NCBI GenBank assembly: GCA_046302815.1
Contig: JBKCHO010000003.1
Coordinates: 1-10,372, forward strand
Source: JALRAP01 sp046302815
Lineage (GTDB): Bacteria; Bacteroidota; Bacteroidia; AKYH767-A; OLB10
Direction of reading: 5' to 3'
Length of the DNA: 10,372 nucleotides
This document shows positions 1 to 7,097 of this stretch, piece by piece (position 1 is the stretch's first letter; each line of letters opens with the position of its first letter). The notes under the pieces were generated by a model. That model did no database searches. It was not told the origin of the DNA and saw only the letters and a program-made list of their open reading frames with translations. Made by a program: the position numbers and the translations under genes.

Positions 1-33
1 ATGAAAACTGCTTGGCATCAAATGGAATTCTAA
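1..33 (+). other. Possible 3' tail of a gene entering from the left edge
   Basis: The first plus-strand frame is open from base 1 to a TAA at 31-33 and reads MKTAWHQMEF. It could be the last residues of a gene that begins before the window, or just a chance open stretch; ten residues are too few to recognise a family. The remaining bases up to the end of gpsA (34-140) hold no supportable gene. Confidence 0.15.
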
Positions 34-115
34 TTGGCATAAAAAAGTTCGATTAAACCCTTATCGTGGTTTTTGGAAAGGAAACTCGCCGATTATCACA
101 AACGTTTAGGACTAT

Positions 116-130
116 TGACTCAATGAGTCA
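116..130. repeat. Short inverted repeat downstream of gpsA
   Basis: Perfect 6-base arms TGACTC and GAGTCA flank a 3-base spacer, 11 bases beyond the gpsA stop. It could be a weak transcription end signal for the minus-strand operon or a protein binding site, but no T-tract follows it on the minus strand, so a classical intrinsic terminator is not supported. Confidence 0.25.
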
Positions 131-140
131 GACTTTGTCA

Positions 141-1139
141 CTACTTCAGCTTTTGGCTGAGTAGGTTCATCGTGCTGCGAGGCGATGCGTGATTATAGAG
201 GATATTGTAAACAGCATCACATATAGGAAGCTCTACCTGATATTTTCGATTGAGTTCGGCAATGCATTTTACAGCGTAATAGCCCTCGGCAACCATGTTC
301 ATTTCCATCTGAGCCGATTTTACCGAGTAGCCTTTGCCAATCATACTTCCAAAGGTCCGGTTCCTGCTGAATTGTGAATACGCAGTCACCAACAAATCAC
401 CCAAATATGCCGAGTCTTTGATGTCTCGACCAATGGGTGAAACCTTATCTACAAATCGTTTTATTTCCTGTATGGCGTTGGACACAAGAACGGCTTGAAA
501 ATTATCGCCATATCCAAGTCCATGACAAATACCACTTGCGATGGCGATGATATTTTTAATGACAGCTGAATACTCGGTGCCGTAAATGTCATCTGAAACA
601 GTTGTGCGGATGTATCTGCAGTTCATCAAACCTGCCAGTAGTGCGGCATGGGATGTGTCTTTACAGGCCACTGTAAGATACGATAGCTTCTCTAGCGCCA
701 CCTCTTCGGCATGACATGGTCCAGTAATTACGCCGATGTTGGCATAATCGATGCCAAGCTGGCGATGCAGGTATTCACCTACGATAAGCAGTGGACCTGG
801 GACAATTCCTTTGATAGCCGAAAAAACTGCTTTGCCATTAAATGAGGATGATGAGATTTCTGAGAGGGTTTGTTCTAGAAAGGCTGATGGGACGGCGAGT
901 ATGATAATATCGGCCTCCGCGATTGTTGCGGTTAAGTCTGAACGGGGATGCACCTTGTTCAAATCCAGTTCGACATCACTTAAGTAGGATGGATTATGCT
1001 TATTGGATTTGATGAAAGCCACAGATTCCGGATTGCGCATCCACCACAAAATGGTTTCGCAATTGTTGGAAAGGATTTTTACCAGGGCAGTAGCCCAACT
1101 TCCTCCTCCAACGATTGCTATTTTTTTTCCGGATTCCAT
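141..1139 (-). CDS. gpsA: NAD(P)H-dependent glycerol-3-phosphate dehydrogenase
   Basis: Cytoplasmic enzyme that reduces dihydroxyacetone phosphate to sn-glycerol 3-phosphate, the backbone precursor of phospholipids and of phosphoglycerol groups. The 332-residue length fits the family. The N-terminal Rossmann fold shows IAIVGGGSWATAL (residues 7-19), the usual dinucleotide-binding glycine motif. Further family signatures are the SAIKGI segment around Lys110, ITGPCHAEEVA (138-148), the catalytic-type Lys195 in YSAVIKN, and LGDLLVTAYSQFSRNRTFG (246-264), which includes the substrate-binding Arg-Asn region. It begins about 11 bases after the stop of the upstream M28 peptidase gene, so the two are probably co-transcribed from the peptidase promoter. 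No key residue appears to be missing. Function is assigned from the family with high certainty; any link to the phosphoglycerol genes further right is only suggested by proximity. Confidence 0.96.
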   Translation of the reverse strand: MESGKKIAIVGGGSWATALVKILSNNCETILWWMRNPESVAFIKSNKHNPSYLSDVELDLNKVHPRSDLTATIAEADIIILAVPSAFLEQTLSEISSSSFNGKAVFSAIKGIVPGPLLIVGEYLHRQLGIDYANIGVITGPCHAEEVALEKLSYLTVACKDTSHAALLAGLMNCRYIRTTVSDDIYGTEYSAVIKNIIAIASGICHGLGYGDNFQAVLVSNAIQEIKRFVDKVSPIGRDIKDSAYLGDLLVTAYSQFSRNRTFGSMIGKGYSVKSAQMEMNMVAEGYYAVKCIAELNRKYQVELPICDAVYNILYNHASPRSTMNLLSQKLK

Positions 1140-1150
1140 TTACAAAAGTA

Positions 1151-2848
1151 TCAGAATTCGACTTCTGCGGTTTTAGTTTCTCCGTTTCGCAAGAAGGTGA
1201 CGGTTGCTTTTTCTCCTTTGGAAAAACGGCCGAGGGCCTTCATATATCCCATCATATCTGTAACATCATGCTCCCCGATTTTAACGACAATGTCACCGGC
1301 TAGCATACCCGCCTTCTTTGCAGGCTTGCCATCGCTAACCCCATCTATCCGCATGCCTTTTCCGTCGAATCCGTAATCGGGAACCACACCTAGGGTTACT
1401 TTGAAGCGCGGTGTTTCTTCGCTGTTGTTGTCGTTGGTTTTGGTGAAAGCTATCTTGCCATCGTTGTTGTTTACAACAGCAAGAATTTCCATGATGTATT
1501 CGATAATGGCAAGTTGCCCCTCAAAGTTGATTTTGTCAGAGTCATCGGATGGTTTGTGGTAATCATCATGTGTTCCTGAGAAGAAATGTAGTACCGGAAT
1601 GTCTCTAAGGTAAAACGATGCGTGGTCTGAAGGACCCATTCCCGATTCGGAGGTCTTCACGCGCATGCCGTCGGGCTTGATACTCTCGATGGCTGTTTTC
1701 CAAACCGGTGAAGTACCTACTCCGTGTACCAGCAATAGAGGATCCTCTTTTTTCAGTCGCCCAATCATGTCCATGTTCAACATACAATTGATGTATTCAA
1801 CGGAAACGGGAAGATGTTTTACCAAATGGGCCGATCCAAGCAATCCAAGTTCTTCTGCCGAGAAGGCGACAAGTAGATAGTTGTTGTTTTTGAGTTGTGA
1901 TGATTTCAGCACCCTGGCAATTTCCAACAACCCTGCTGTTCCGCTTGCGTTGTCATCGGCACCATTGTGTATGGCTTTTTCCGCTCCCCGGTATAGTGAG
2001 GCCTCGTTACCATACCCCAAATGGTCGTAATGGGCTCCAATAACAATGGTGTGCTCTGCTTGGTTGTCGATAAGTCCAATAACATTGTGAGCTGTCTTTT
2101 CATTTTTCAATATTTCGGTTTTGCCCTCTACATCCACCGGCTTTGCGGATTTGAATACGGCTGCCGCTTCGCGATTTAGAAATACAACGGGCAGTCCGGT
2201 TTGTGTAATGCGGTTTGAGTATTTTCCAGTAGGATCGGCTGTTGCCGTGTCACTGTTGATGAAAATAACCGCTACTGCACCTCGAGCTGCGGCACTGTCG
2301 ATTCGGGTTCTGATTTCAGCATAAGCGGCCAGCTTTGAGTGAGGGTCAACATCCGAAGGAAGTCCAAATTCCATTACAACAGCCAATCCTTTCACATTCA
2401 CATCGCGGTAATCATCACGACCGGGCGCGGCAATGCCGTGTTTGATCTTGACGCTTTTGCCTGCAAAGGAGGCATTGGCTGAATAAGCCAACGGAAAAAA
2501 GTCTTTTTTCATTTCAAGCTCTTTCTTTCCGATTCGCATACGGTTGTTGGCACTTGCATAGGAACCAGCGTTGAATGTGAATGGTTGAAGGAAGCCTTCT
2601 TTGCCAGCTGGGGCAACACCGGCATTGTACAGTTCGTTGATGATGTATTCGTAGGCCAGTTTCTCGCCAGCGGTTCCAGGCTCCCTGCCTTCCATATCAT
2701 CCGCCGAAAGGCGAACAATGTCGTTGGTCATCCTTTTCAATTGCGGCGCAGGGTAAGGTCTGGTTAATGTGTCCGAATTAGCCGAGACCACAAATGGCAG
2801 CGACAGAACTACGAATAGGCTAAAAAACAGCTTTTTGATTGGTTTCAT
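1151..2848 (-). CDS. Secreted M28-family zinc peptidase with PA and PDZ domains
   Basis: Predicted exported metallo-aminopeptidase, 565 residues from the chosen start. Residues 1-23 form a signal peptide (MKPIKK, hydrophobic LFFSLFVVLSLPFVV, SA before Asn). A protease-associated (PA) region lies at about 130-245. The M28 catalytic domain has the expected two-zinc ligands: His273 and Asp275 in GAHYDHLG, Asp299 in GADDNASG, Glu332/Glu333 in SAEELGLLGS (general base and ligand), Asp360 in NMDMIGR, and His431 in HDDYHKPSDD. A C-terminal PDZ domain occupies about 481-565 (LGVVPDY, then KKAGMLAGDIVVKIGEHDV). The reading frame could extend to 2881, but the start at 2848 gives the clean signal peptide and sits just downstream of a good -7 promoter element, so I prefer it. 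Likely role is peptide degradation in the periplasm or outside the cell; substrate is not predictable. gpsA follows closely downstream. Confidence 0.93.
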   Translation of the reverse strand: MKPIKKLFFSLFVVLSLPFVVSANSDTLTRPYPAPQLKRMTNDIVRLSADDMEGREPGTAGEKLAYEYIINELYNAGVAPAGKEGFLQPFTFNAGSYASANNRMRIGKKELEMKKDFFPLAYSANASFAGKSVKIKHGIAAPGRDDYRDVNVKGLAVVMEFGLPSDVDPHSKLAAYAEIRTRIDSAAARGAVAVIFINSDTATADPTGKYSNRITQTGLPVVFLNREAAAVFKSAKPVDVEGKTEILKNEKTAHNVIGLIDNQAEHTIVIGAHYDHLGYGNEASLYRGAEKAIHNGADDNASGTAGLLEIARVLKSSQLKNNNYLLVAFSAEELGLLGSAHLVKHLPVSVEYINCMLNMDMIGRLKKEDPLLLVHGVGTSPVWKTAIESIKPDGMRVKTSESGMGPSDHASFYLRDIPVLHFFSGTHDDYHKPSDDSDKINFEGQLAIIEYIMEILAVVNNNDGKIAFTKTNDNNSEETPRFKVTLGVVPDYGFDGKGMRIDGVSDGKPAKKAGMLAGDIVVKIGEHDVTDMMGYMKALGRFSKGEKATVTFLRNGETKTAEVEF

Positions 2849-2866
2849 GGTGCTAGAATATGGATT

Positions 2867-2874
2867 CAAAGTTA
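2867..2874 (-). promoter_or_regulatory. Putative -7 element for the M28 peptidase-gpsA operon
   Basis: On the minus strand these bases read TAACTTTG, a full match to the Bacteroidota primary sigma -7 consensus TAnnTTTG. They lie 18 bases before the ATG at 2848, leaving a short leader typical of the phylum. The -33 TTTG box is not clear (TTTC at 2891-2894 with a short spacer). The position also argues against the upstream start at 2881, which would precede the promoter element. Confidence 0.45.
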
Positions 2875-2933
2875 CTAACAATCCTTTGAGGAAATCTATT
2901 TGGATGCAAGGATTACAAGAAACTGACAGGGAC

Positions 2934-2941
2934 TATTTTTG
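2934..2941 (+). promoter_or_regulatory. Possible -7 element upstream of the LytTR regulator
   Basis: TATTTTTG matches TAnnTTTG on the plus strand. If used, transcription would start near 2948 and give a leader of about 180 bases that includes all three inverted repeats that follow. No good TTTG box is found about 19 bases upstream, so this is a weak call. Confidence 0.25.
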
Positions 2942-2971
2942 AAGCGTTCTCAAGGCCTCCCCCCGGCCGCC

Positions 2972-2989
2972 GCCAATTTACTAATTGGC
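2972..2989. repeat. Inverted repeat 1 in the divergent intergenic region
   Basis: Perfect 7-base arms GCCAATT and AATTGGC around the 4-base spacer TACT. It directly follows a GC-rich stretch (about 2954-2974, with six consecutive C) that is out of keeping with the surrounding AT-rich intergenic DNA. It could be an operator or an RNA hairpin in the regulator's leader. Confidence 0.45.
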
Positions 2990-2995
2990 AAAAAG

Positions 2996-3010
2996 GAACA
3001 CCCCCTGTTC
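2996..3010. repeat. Inverted repeat 2 in the divergent intergenic region
   Basis: Perfect 5-base arms GAACA and TGTTC separated by CCCCC. It is short enough to arise by chance, but it lies between two longer inverted repeats in a non-coding region. Confidence 0.3.
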
Positions 3011-3027
3011 AGATCACTGTCTTAAAA

Positions 3028-3057
3028 GCGTCATGGGTATTCAAACACCTATGACGC
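3028..3057. repeat. Long imperfect palindrome upstream of the LytTR regulator
   Basis: Two 14-base arms (GCGTCATGGGTATT and AACACCTATGACGC) are separated by only two bases. Of the 14 pairs, 12 are Watson-Crick, one is G-T and one is A-C. It ends 69 bases before the regulator's ATG. A run of eight T follows at 3085-3092, but 27 bases away, too far for a normal intrinsic terminator. The best readings are a dimeric-repressor operator or a stable 5'-leader hairpin; attenuation is possible but unproven. Confidence 0.55.
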
Positions 3058-3126
3058 CGCTTATTGGTACTTGGGCTTTCACGGTTTTTTTTGTCATCAA
3101 AAGAAAACCTGCCTAAAAACACCGAT

Positions 3127-3873
3127 ATGAAAGAAAGATTTTTAACAGTGGTTATAGACCGAGATTATGGAGCTTTGGAAAGCTTGCGCTTGATGATGGG
3201 GCTGAGATGTCCTGGAATTGAAATTGCTGCCGTAGCACGAACGGCGGATGAAGGACATGAACTTATAAAGGAATTCAGGCCGGATGTGGTATTCCTCGAT
3301 TTTTCACTCCCCGGGAACACGGCATTTGATTTGTTGGACTGCTTTCCGGAAAGGGGCTTCTCGGTGGTTGGTATGGCTGATGATCCCGAGGTCAAAATAA
3401 AGGCACTGAAGGCCGGTGTAGTCGATTTCCTTTTGAAACCGGTACGGCCTGCATACCTCGAAGATTTATGTGCTAAGATCAGGGACGCACGCACAAGTAC
3501 ATCCAACGGCTCGCAGGTAAATGACAAGGTGACTTCCATTGCACTCACCCATTCGGGCGGATTCCAGGTGGTGGAGTTGTCTAATATCATGCGCCTACAG
3601 GCGGATGACAATTACACCAAGGTTTTTTCTGCCGAAGGGAAAAGATATTTGATCTCAAGACCCTTAAAGGATTTTGAGAGAAAACTTCCCGAGGAGATGT
3701 TCATCAGACCACACAAGTCACATATGATAAACATGTTTTTCCTGAAGGAGTTCATCGTTGAGGATGGGGGCGTAGCGGTTTTGAGGGATGGCACGAAGAT
3801 TCCGGTATCTAAAAGGAAAATGTCTGTTTTCATGTCGGCGGTCAAAAGGTTCTCCTTGGTGATTCGTAAATGA
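3127..3873 (+). CDS. LytTR-family response regulator with atypical receiver domain
   Basis: DNA-binding response regulator of 248 residues. The receiver domain (about 1-120) has Asp58 in VVFLDFSLPG as the phosphoacceptor position and Lys104 in FLLKPV. A LytTR DNA-binding domain (about 140-245) shows the typical VVELSNIMRLQADDNYTKV, FIRPHKSHMINMFFL and LRDGTKIPVSKRK segments. Two phosphorylation-site features are abnormal: the usual acidic pair reads D11-R12-D13, putting Arg where the second, metal-binding Asp normally stands, and the conserved Thr/Ser position is Met83 (SVVGMADD). The domain may therefore signal poorly or without phosphorylation. No LytS-type histidine kinase is in the window. 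I chose the ATG at 3127 over an upstream TTG at 3064 because it begins exactly at the receiver fold and follows an A-rich stretch usual for this phylum. Targets are unknown; the adjacent phosphoglycerol transferase gene is an obvious candidate. Confidence 0.92.
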   Translation: MKERFLTVVIDRDYGALESLRLMMGLRCPGIEIAAVARTADEGHELIKEFRPDVVFLDFSLPGNTAFDLLDCFPERGFSVVGMADDPEVKIKALKAGVVDFLLKPVRPAYLEDLCAKIRDARTSTSNGSQVNDKVTSIALTHSGGFQVVELSNIMRLQADDNYTKVFSAEGKRYLISRPLKDFERKLPEEMFIRPHKSHMINMFFLKEFIVEDGGVAVLRDGTKIPVSKRKMSVFMSAVKRFSLVIRK

Positions 3874-3888
3874 GAAAGGTCTATTGAC

Positions 3889-3896
3889 TATATTTG
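3889..3896 (+). promoter_or_regulatory. Putative -7 element for the phosphoglycerol transferase gene
   Basis: TATATTTG is a full match to TAnnTTTG, placed 40 bases before the ATG at 3937 and just after the regulator's stop. A convincing -33 TTTG is not seen at 17-21 bases upstream. The downstream genes could thus be transcribed independently of the regulator gene. Confidence 0.4.
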
Positions 3897-3936
3897 TGCT
3901 AGGGGTATATCAAAACACCACTCAAGCGCTTCTTAA

Positions 3937-5889
3937 ATGCTTTCAAGAATACCTATTAGTATCCGATTTTTGGCCGGATTTTATTTGACAGGATTGTTTT
4001 TGTTTGCTTTTTTGCGAGTCGTTTTCCTCTTTTTCAATGATCCTGGAGACATTGACTTTGGAGATCAAATCACATGGGAAAGCCTGCGCATAGGCTTTGT
4101 TTTTGATTCGGTAGTGATGTCTTATATAATTGCGCTACCTATCCTCTTATTCTTTTTACATTACATGCTTCGGCCACGAACCGTTTATATCACATCTGCA
4201 ATTGTTTGGGTCTTATCTGTTTTTTTATCTCTAACTACTTTCATGGTTGTAGCCGACATACCATATTTTGCTTTTTTCAAAAACAAACTGACTGTAGATG
4301 CTTTACAATGGATGAACACGCCCACCACCGTGCTTGAAATGGTTTTCGGAAACACTTCTAATGCGGCTTTTTTGTTTTTGGGACTCTTCCTTTTCTCCGT
4401 GTCTATGTTTTTTGTTTTCAAAATTGGTCGCAACAATGTGATTCGTGCCGACTGGGGTATGGAGTTTTCAAGATTCAGCAGAATGACAGCCATAGCGGCA
4501 TTTTTGTTCTCCGGATTATTTTGCTTTATGGGAATGAGAGGGAAATGGGCGCATCCCATCAGACCGGGTGATGCCTTTTATTGCGATCATCCATTGCTTA
4601 ATCAAGCGGGACTTAATGCGGCATATACCTTCTTGAAAAGTTTTTCATACAAGGTCAATTTGATGGAAAACGAAACCGCAATAAGAAAAGCGCAATCTTA
4701 TTTAGGTGTTCAAGGTCAGAACAATGAATCGGGTATTTCTCCATTTTACAGATTGGTACAGGGGGGGTCAATTTATGAAAAGAAAAATGTTGTTTTGATA
4801 TTGATGGAAGGCATGGGTTCAAAATTCATGGGATCCTTCGGTAATCAAAATAATCTCACACCCAATTTGGATAGTTTGTCGAAAGCTTCCATCTTATTTA
4901 CAAACGCTTACAGCGCAGGCATACACACCAACAATGGGGTTTTCTCCACACTGTACGGCTTTCCGGCTTTGAAACGAATACGACCTATGAGCGCTGTGCC
5001 CATCCGTAAATTCACCGGATTGCCATTCGCCTTAAAGCAGCGTGGATATGATAATTACTTTTTTTGTACCCACAACAGGAGTTTTGATAACATTGGCAAT
5101 TTCATCCCATATAACCACTTCGACAAAATATATACCGAAGAGAATTTCCCATCCTCTGAGTCTGTTGGGCCATTTGGAGTTCCTGATGGTTATTTGTTTT
5201 CGAGGCTATTGACTCATTTGGATTCGATCGATGACAAAGCGCCATTCTTCGTAACCGTCCTAACAGCTTCCAATCATGACCCCTACATTATACCCAAAGA
5301 CTTTGTTTCAGAACATAAGGATTCGGAGTTGCGGGCCATACAGTATGCTGATCAATCCATTGGTGATTTTATGCGAAAGGCATCTCAAACTAAATGGTTT
5401 GCAAATACGCTGTTCGTATTGGTAGCCGACCACGGACGCGTTTACGGCAAAGAAACATACGACCTTCCACTCTCCTTCAGTCAGATCCCTATTATATTCC
5501 ACGCGCCATCATTTATCAAGCCCCGAACCGAAGTCATTCCAATGGGTCAGATAGATGTTTTCCCATCGATTATGGGAGTCCTCGGGGGAACATATTTGAA
5601 CAATACCGCTGGTGTGGATGCGTTTAAACATTTGCGTCCCATTATCTATTTTTCCCAGGATGATAAAATTGGCTCCACGGATGGACAATGGTTATATGTT
5701 TATCGTTTTGGTGGCAATGAGTCTTTATATCGACTTAATTCCGATTCACCCATGGACTATCTAAATATAGAAAAAGATACTGCAGATAGACTTCGAGACT
5801 ACGCCTTATCTCAAACCCAAGCCTCTGAATTTGTTTTGTCTTCTGGTATGACTGGTCCAACAGGTAAAAGAAGCAAATTAGCTAATTGA
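3937..5889 (+). CDS. LTA-synthase/MdoB-like membrane phosphoglycerol transferase
   Basis: Inner-membrane enzyme of the alkaline phosphatase/sulfatase superfamily, 650 residues, with the LtaS plan: five membrane segments (about 10-33, 58-79, 84-106, 142-163, 182-200) followed by an extracytoplasmic catalytic domain (about 283-600). Active-site features fit the family: Glu291 in VVLILMEGMG, LTPNLDSLS (307-315), candidate nucleophile Thr331 in AGIHTNNGVFSTLYGFPAL, His447 in SNHDPY, and Asp498-His499 in VADHGRVYG. Family members transfer phosphoglycerol from phosphatidylglycerol to a polymer or glycan (lipoteichoic acid in Firmicutes, osmoregulated glucans in Proteobacteria). Bacteroidota are not known for teichoic acids, so the acceptor here is unknown; other family members transfer phosphoethanolamine or act as hydrolases, and these are alternatives. 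The GDPD-LysM gene follows 38 bases downstream with no terminator visible between them, suggesting an operon. Confidence 0.9.
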   Translation: MLSRIPISIRFLAGFYLTGLFLFAFLRVVFLFFNDPGDIDFGDQITWESLRIGFVFDSVVMSYIIALPILLFFLHYMLRPRTVYITSAIVWVLSVFLSLTTFMVVADIPYFAFFKNKLTVDALQWMNTPTTVLEMVFGNTSNAAFLFLGLFLFSVSMFFVFKIGRNNVIRADWGMEFSRFSRMTAIAAFLFSGLFCFMGMRGKWAHPIRPGDAFYCDHPLLNQAGLNAAYTFLKSFSYKVNLMENETAIRKAQSYLGVQGQNNESGISPFYRLVQGGSIYEKKNVVLILMEGMGSKFMGSFGNQNNLTPNLDSLSKASILFTNAYSAGIHTNNGVFSTLYGFPALKRIRPMSAVPIRKFTGLPFALKQRGYDNYFFCTHNRSFDNIGNFIPYNHFDKIYTEENFPSSESVGPFGVPDGYLFSRLLTHLDSIDDKAPFFVTVLTASNHDPYIIPKDFVSEHKDSELRAIQYADQSIGDFMRKASQTKWFANTLFVLVADHGRVYGKETYDLPLSFSQIPIIFHAPSFIKPRTEVIPMGQIDVFPSIMGVLGGTYLNNTAGVDAFKHLRPIIYFSQDDKIGSTDGQWLYVYRFGGNESLYRLNSDSPMDYLNIEKDTADRLRDYALSQTQASEFVLSSGMTGPTGKRSKLAN

Positions 5890-5908
5890 GTTACAATAAA
5901 TAAGTTTG
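5878..5908 (+). promoter_or_regulatory. Putative internal promoter for the GDPD-LysM gene
   Basis: TTAG (5878-5881), 3 of 4 matches to the -33 box, is separated by 19 bases from TAAGTTTG (5901-5908), a full match to TAnnTTTG. The ATG at 5928 lies 20 bases downstream. The spacing is good for a Bacteroidota promoter, so this gene may have its own start in addition to read-through from the transferase gene. Confidence 0.45.
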
Positions 5909-5927
5909 CTTTTCAGTTTCTCAAGTA

Positions 5928-7097
5928 ATGGCTAAGGATTTCAAAATCTCGCGATCGCACCGCTTCAAATATGTAGCATTAGCGGCTTTGATGCTTTTGT
6001 CAAATGCATCTGCATCGTGTCAAGAAAACAGCATTTATGAAATGCTTGAATACCAAAATTCATCCGTTTATGTAGTGGCACACATGGCCGACCCAATCCG
6101 TTATCCCGAAAACAGTTTGGCTGGATTGGCATTTTGTATTGAAAACGGAGTGGATGTGGTAGAGTTGGATGTTCAAAGAACCCGAGACGGGAAATTGATT
6201 TTGATGCATGATGCAACCCTGAACCGCACCACCAATGGGAAGGGAAAGGTGGCTAATCTCAATTGGGATCAGGTTAGTAAATTGAAATTGAAGGATCGGC
6301 GAAAGAAAATCACAGAGCATGGTGTCCCACTTTTGGAAGATGCCTTAAAAATGGCTAGGGGCAAAATCGTTGTCAACATCGACAAGGCCGGAGCTAACAT
6401 GAGGCACATAAAAAAACTTGTGGATTCATTGCAGTGTGGAGATTATGTCATCCTCAAAGGGGTTGTTCAGCAAGATGCTCCGATCGGCTTGGATGTAAAC
6501 AGGAAGGGTAAGCCGGTTTTCATGCCGATTTTTACTCATAAATCGAAAAGCTGGGATTCTATCTTATACCGTTATCGACCGCCAATGGCAGAGTTGTTGC
6601 TGCCTCACGACTCCACATTTCTAACCCGCCCTGGAACGCTCAACACATTCAAGGATTACGGATGCCAGATCTGGGTCAATGCCCTATATGATCAAATTGC
6701 AGGTGGAATATCGGAGGGCAAGGGGGCTTATGCTTCATGGGATCATTTGCTTTCGGTTGGTCCTCGTTTTATTCAAACAGACTACCCAATTGAATTGATG
6801 TTGTATTTGTCATCGCTTGGATTACGCACCGATATCGACACAGGGAGACTGGCCTCTATAGCAAGGCCCGTTCCAACTGCAGGAGCATCGCCAATTTCAA
6901 AACACACAAAGAATACTTCAAAGGATTCCTCTAGCCATAAAGCTCAAGCTCGATGGCATATTGTTATAAGCGGCGATACCTTGAATTTTATTGCCCGCAA
7001 ATATGGGATGGCGCTTAGCCTGTTGCTGCATGCCAATCCACGCTTGACGGTTCGATCCGTGCTGCAGCCTGGACAAAAAATCAGAATTCCGAATTAA
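5928..7097 (+). CDS. Secreted glycerophosphodiester phosphodiesterase homologue with C-terminal LysM
   Basis: 389 residues. An N-terminal signal sequence (hydrophobic YVALAALMLLSNASAS, about 15-30) is followed by Cys31; the residue three before the Cys is Ser, so lipoprotein processing is uncertain. The GDPD TIM-barrel domain covers about 48-295: PENSLAG (60-66), VVELDVQRTRDGKLILMHDATLNRTTNG with metal ligands Glu79 and Asp81 and catalytic His94 region, VVNIDKA (148-154), and a terminal QTDYP (283-287). The first catalytic His52 is present, but the normal HRG motif reads HMA: the phosphate-contacting Arg is Met53. A linker rich in Ser, Thr and Lys (about 317-341) leads to one LysM domain (343-388), predicted to bind peptidoglycan. 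Family enzymes split glycerophosphodiesters to sn-glycerol 3-phosphate and an alcohol. Given the Arg loss it may be altered in specificity or inactive. It is placed directly after a phosphoglycerol transferase gene, which suggests a shared substrate. Confidence 0.9.
   Translation: MAKDFKISRSHRFKYVALAALMLLSNASASCQENSIYEMLEYQNSSVYVVAHMADPIRYPENSLAGLAFCIENGVDVVELDVQRTRDGKLILMHDATLNRTTNGKGKVANLNWDQVSKLKLKDRRKKITEHGVPLLEDALKMARGKIVVNIDKAGANMRHIKKLVDSLQCGDYVILKGVVQQDAPIGLDVNRKGKPVFMPIFTHKSKSWDSILYRYRPPMAELLLPHDSTFLTRPGTLNTFKDYGCQIWVNALYDQIAGGISEGKGAYASWDHLLSVGPRFIQTDYPIELMLYLSSLGLRTDIDTGRLASIARPVPTAGASPISKHTKNTSKDSSSHKAQARWHIVISGDTLNFIARKYGMALSLLLHANPRLTVRSVLQPGQKIRIPN

Noticed and set aside
30..46. 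CTAATTGGCA followed by an A-rich run, also found at 2981-2995
   Set aside because: The shared core is only about ten bases in AT-rich DNA and has no clear role at either place; chance is the simplest explanation.
141..164. Small hairpin with TCAGC/GCTGA arms at the end of gpsA
   Set aside because: It lies inside the coding sequence, has short arms and no T-tract follows on the minus strand, so it is not supported as a terminator.
1143..1150. TACTTTTG on the minus strand, a match to the -7 consensus, just before gpsA
   Set aside because: It ends only three bases before the gpsA ATG, so transcription would begin inside the gene; co-transcription with the peptidase gene is more likely.
996..1376. 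Plus-strand open frame across the gpsA-peptidase junction
   Set aside because: It is antisense to two well-recognised genes and has no domain-like composition; it is a shadow frame. The same applies to other antisense open frames in the window.
2954..2974. GC-rich stretch with six consecutive C in the intergenic region
   Set aside because: Unusual for this AT-rich spacer but without a recognisable function; noted only as context for the inverted repeats.
3889..3936. Intrinsic terminator between the regulator and the transferase gene
   Set aside because: No stable hairpin followed by a T-run is visible in the 63-base gap.
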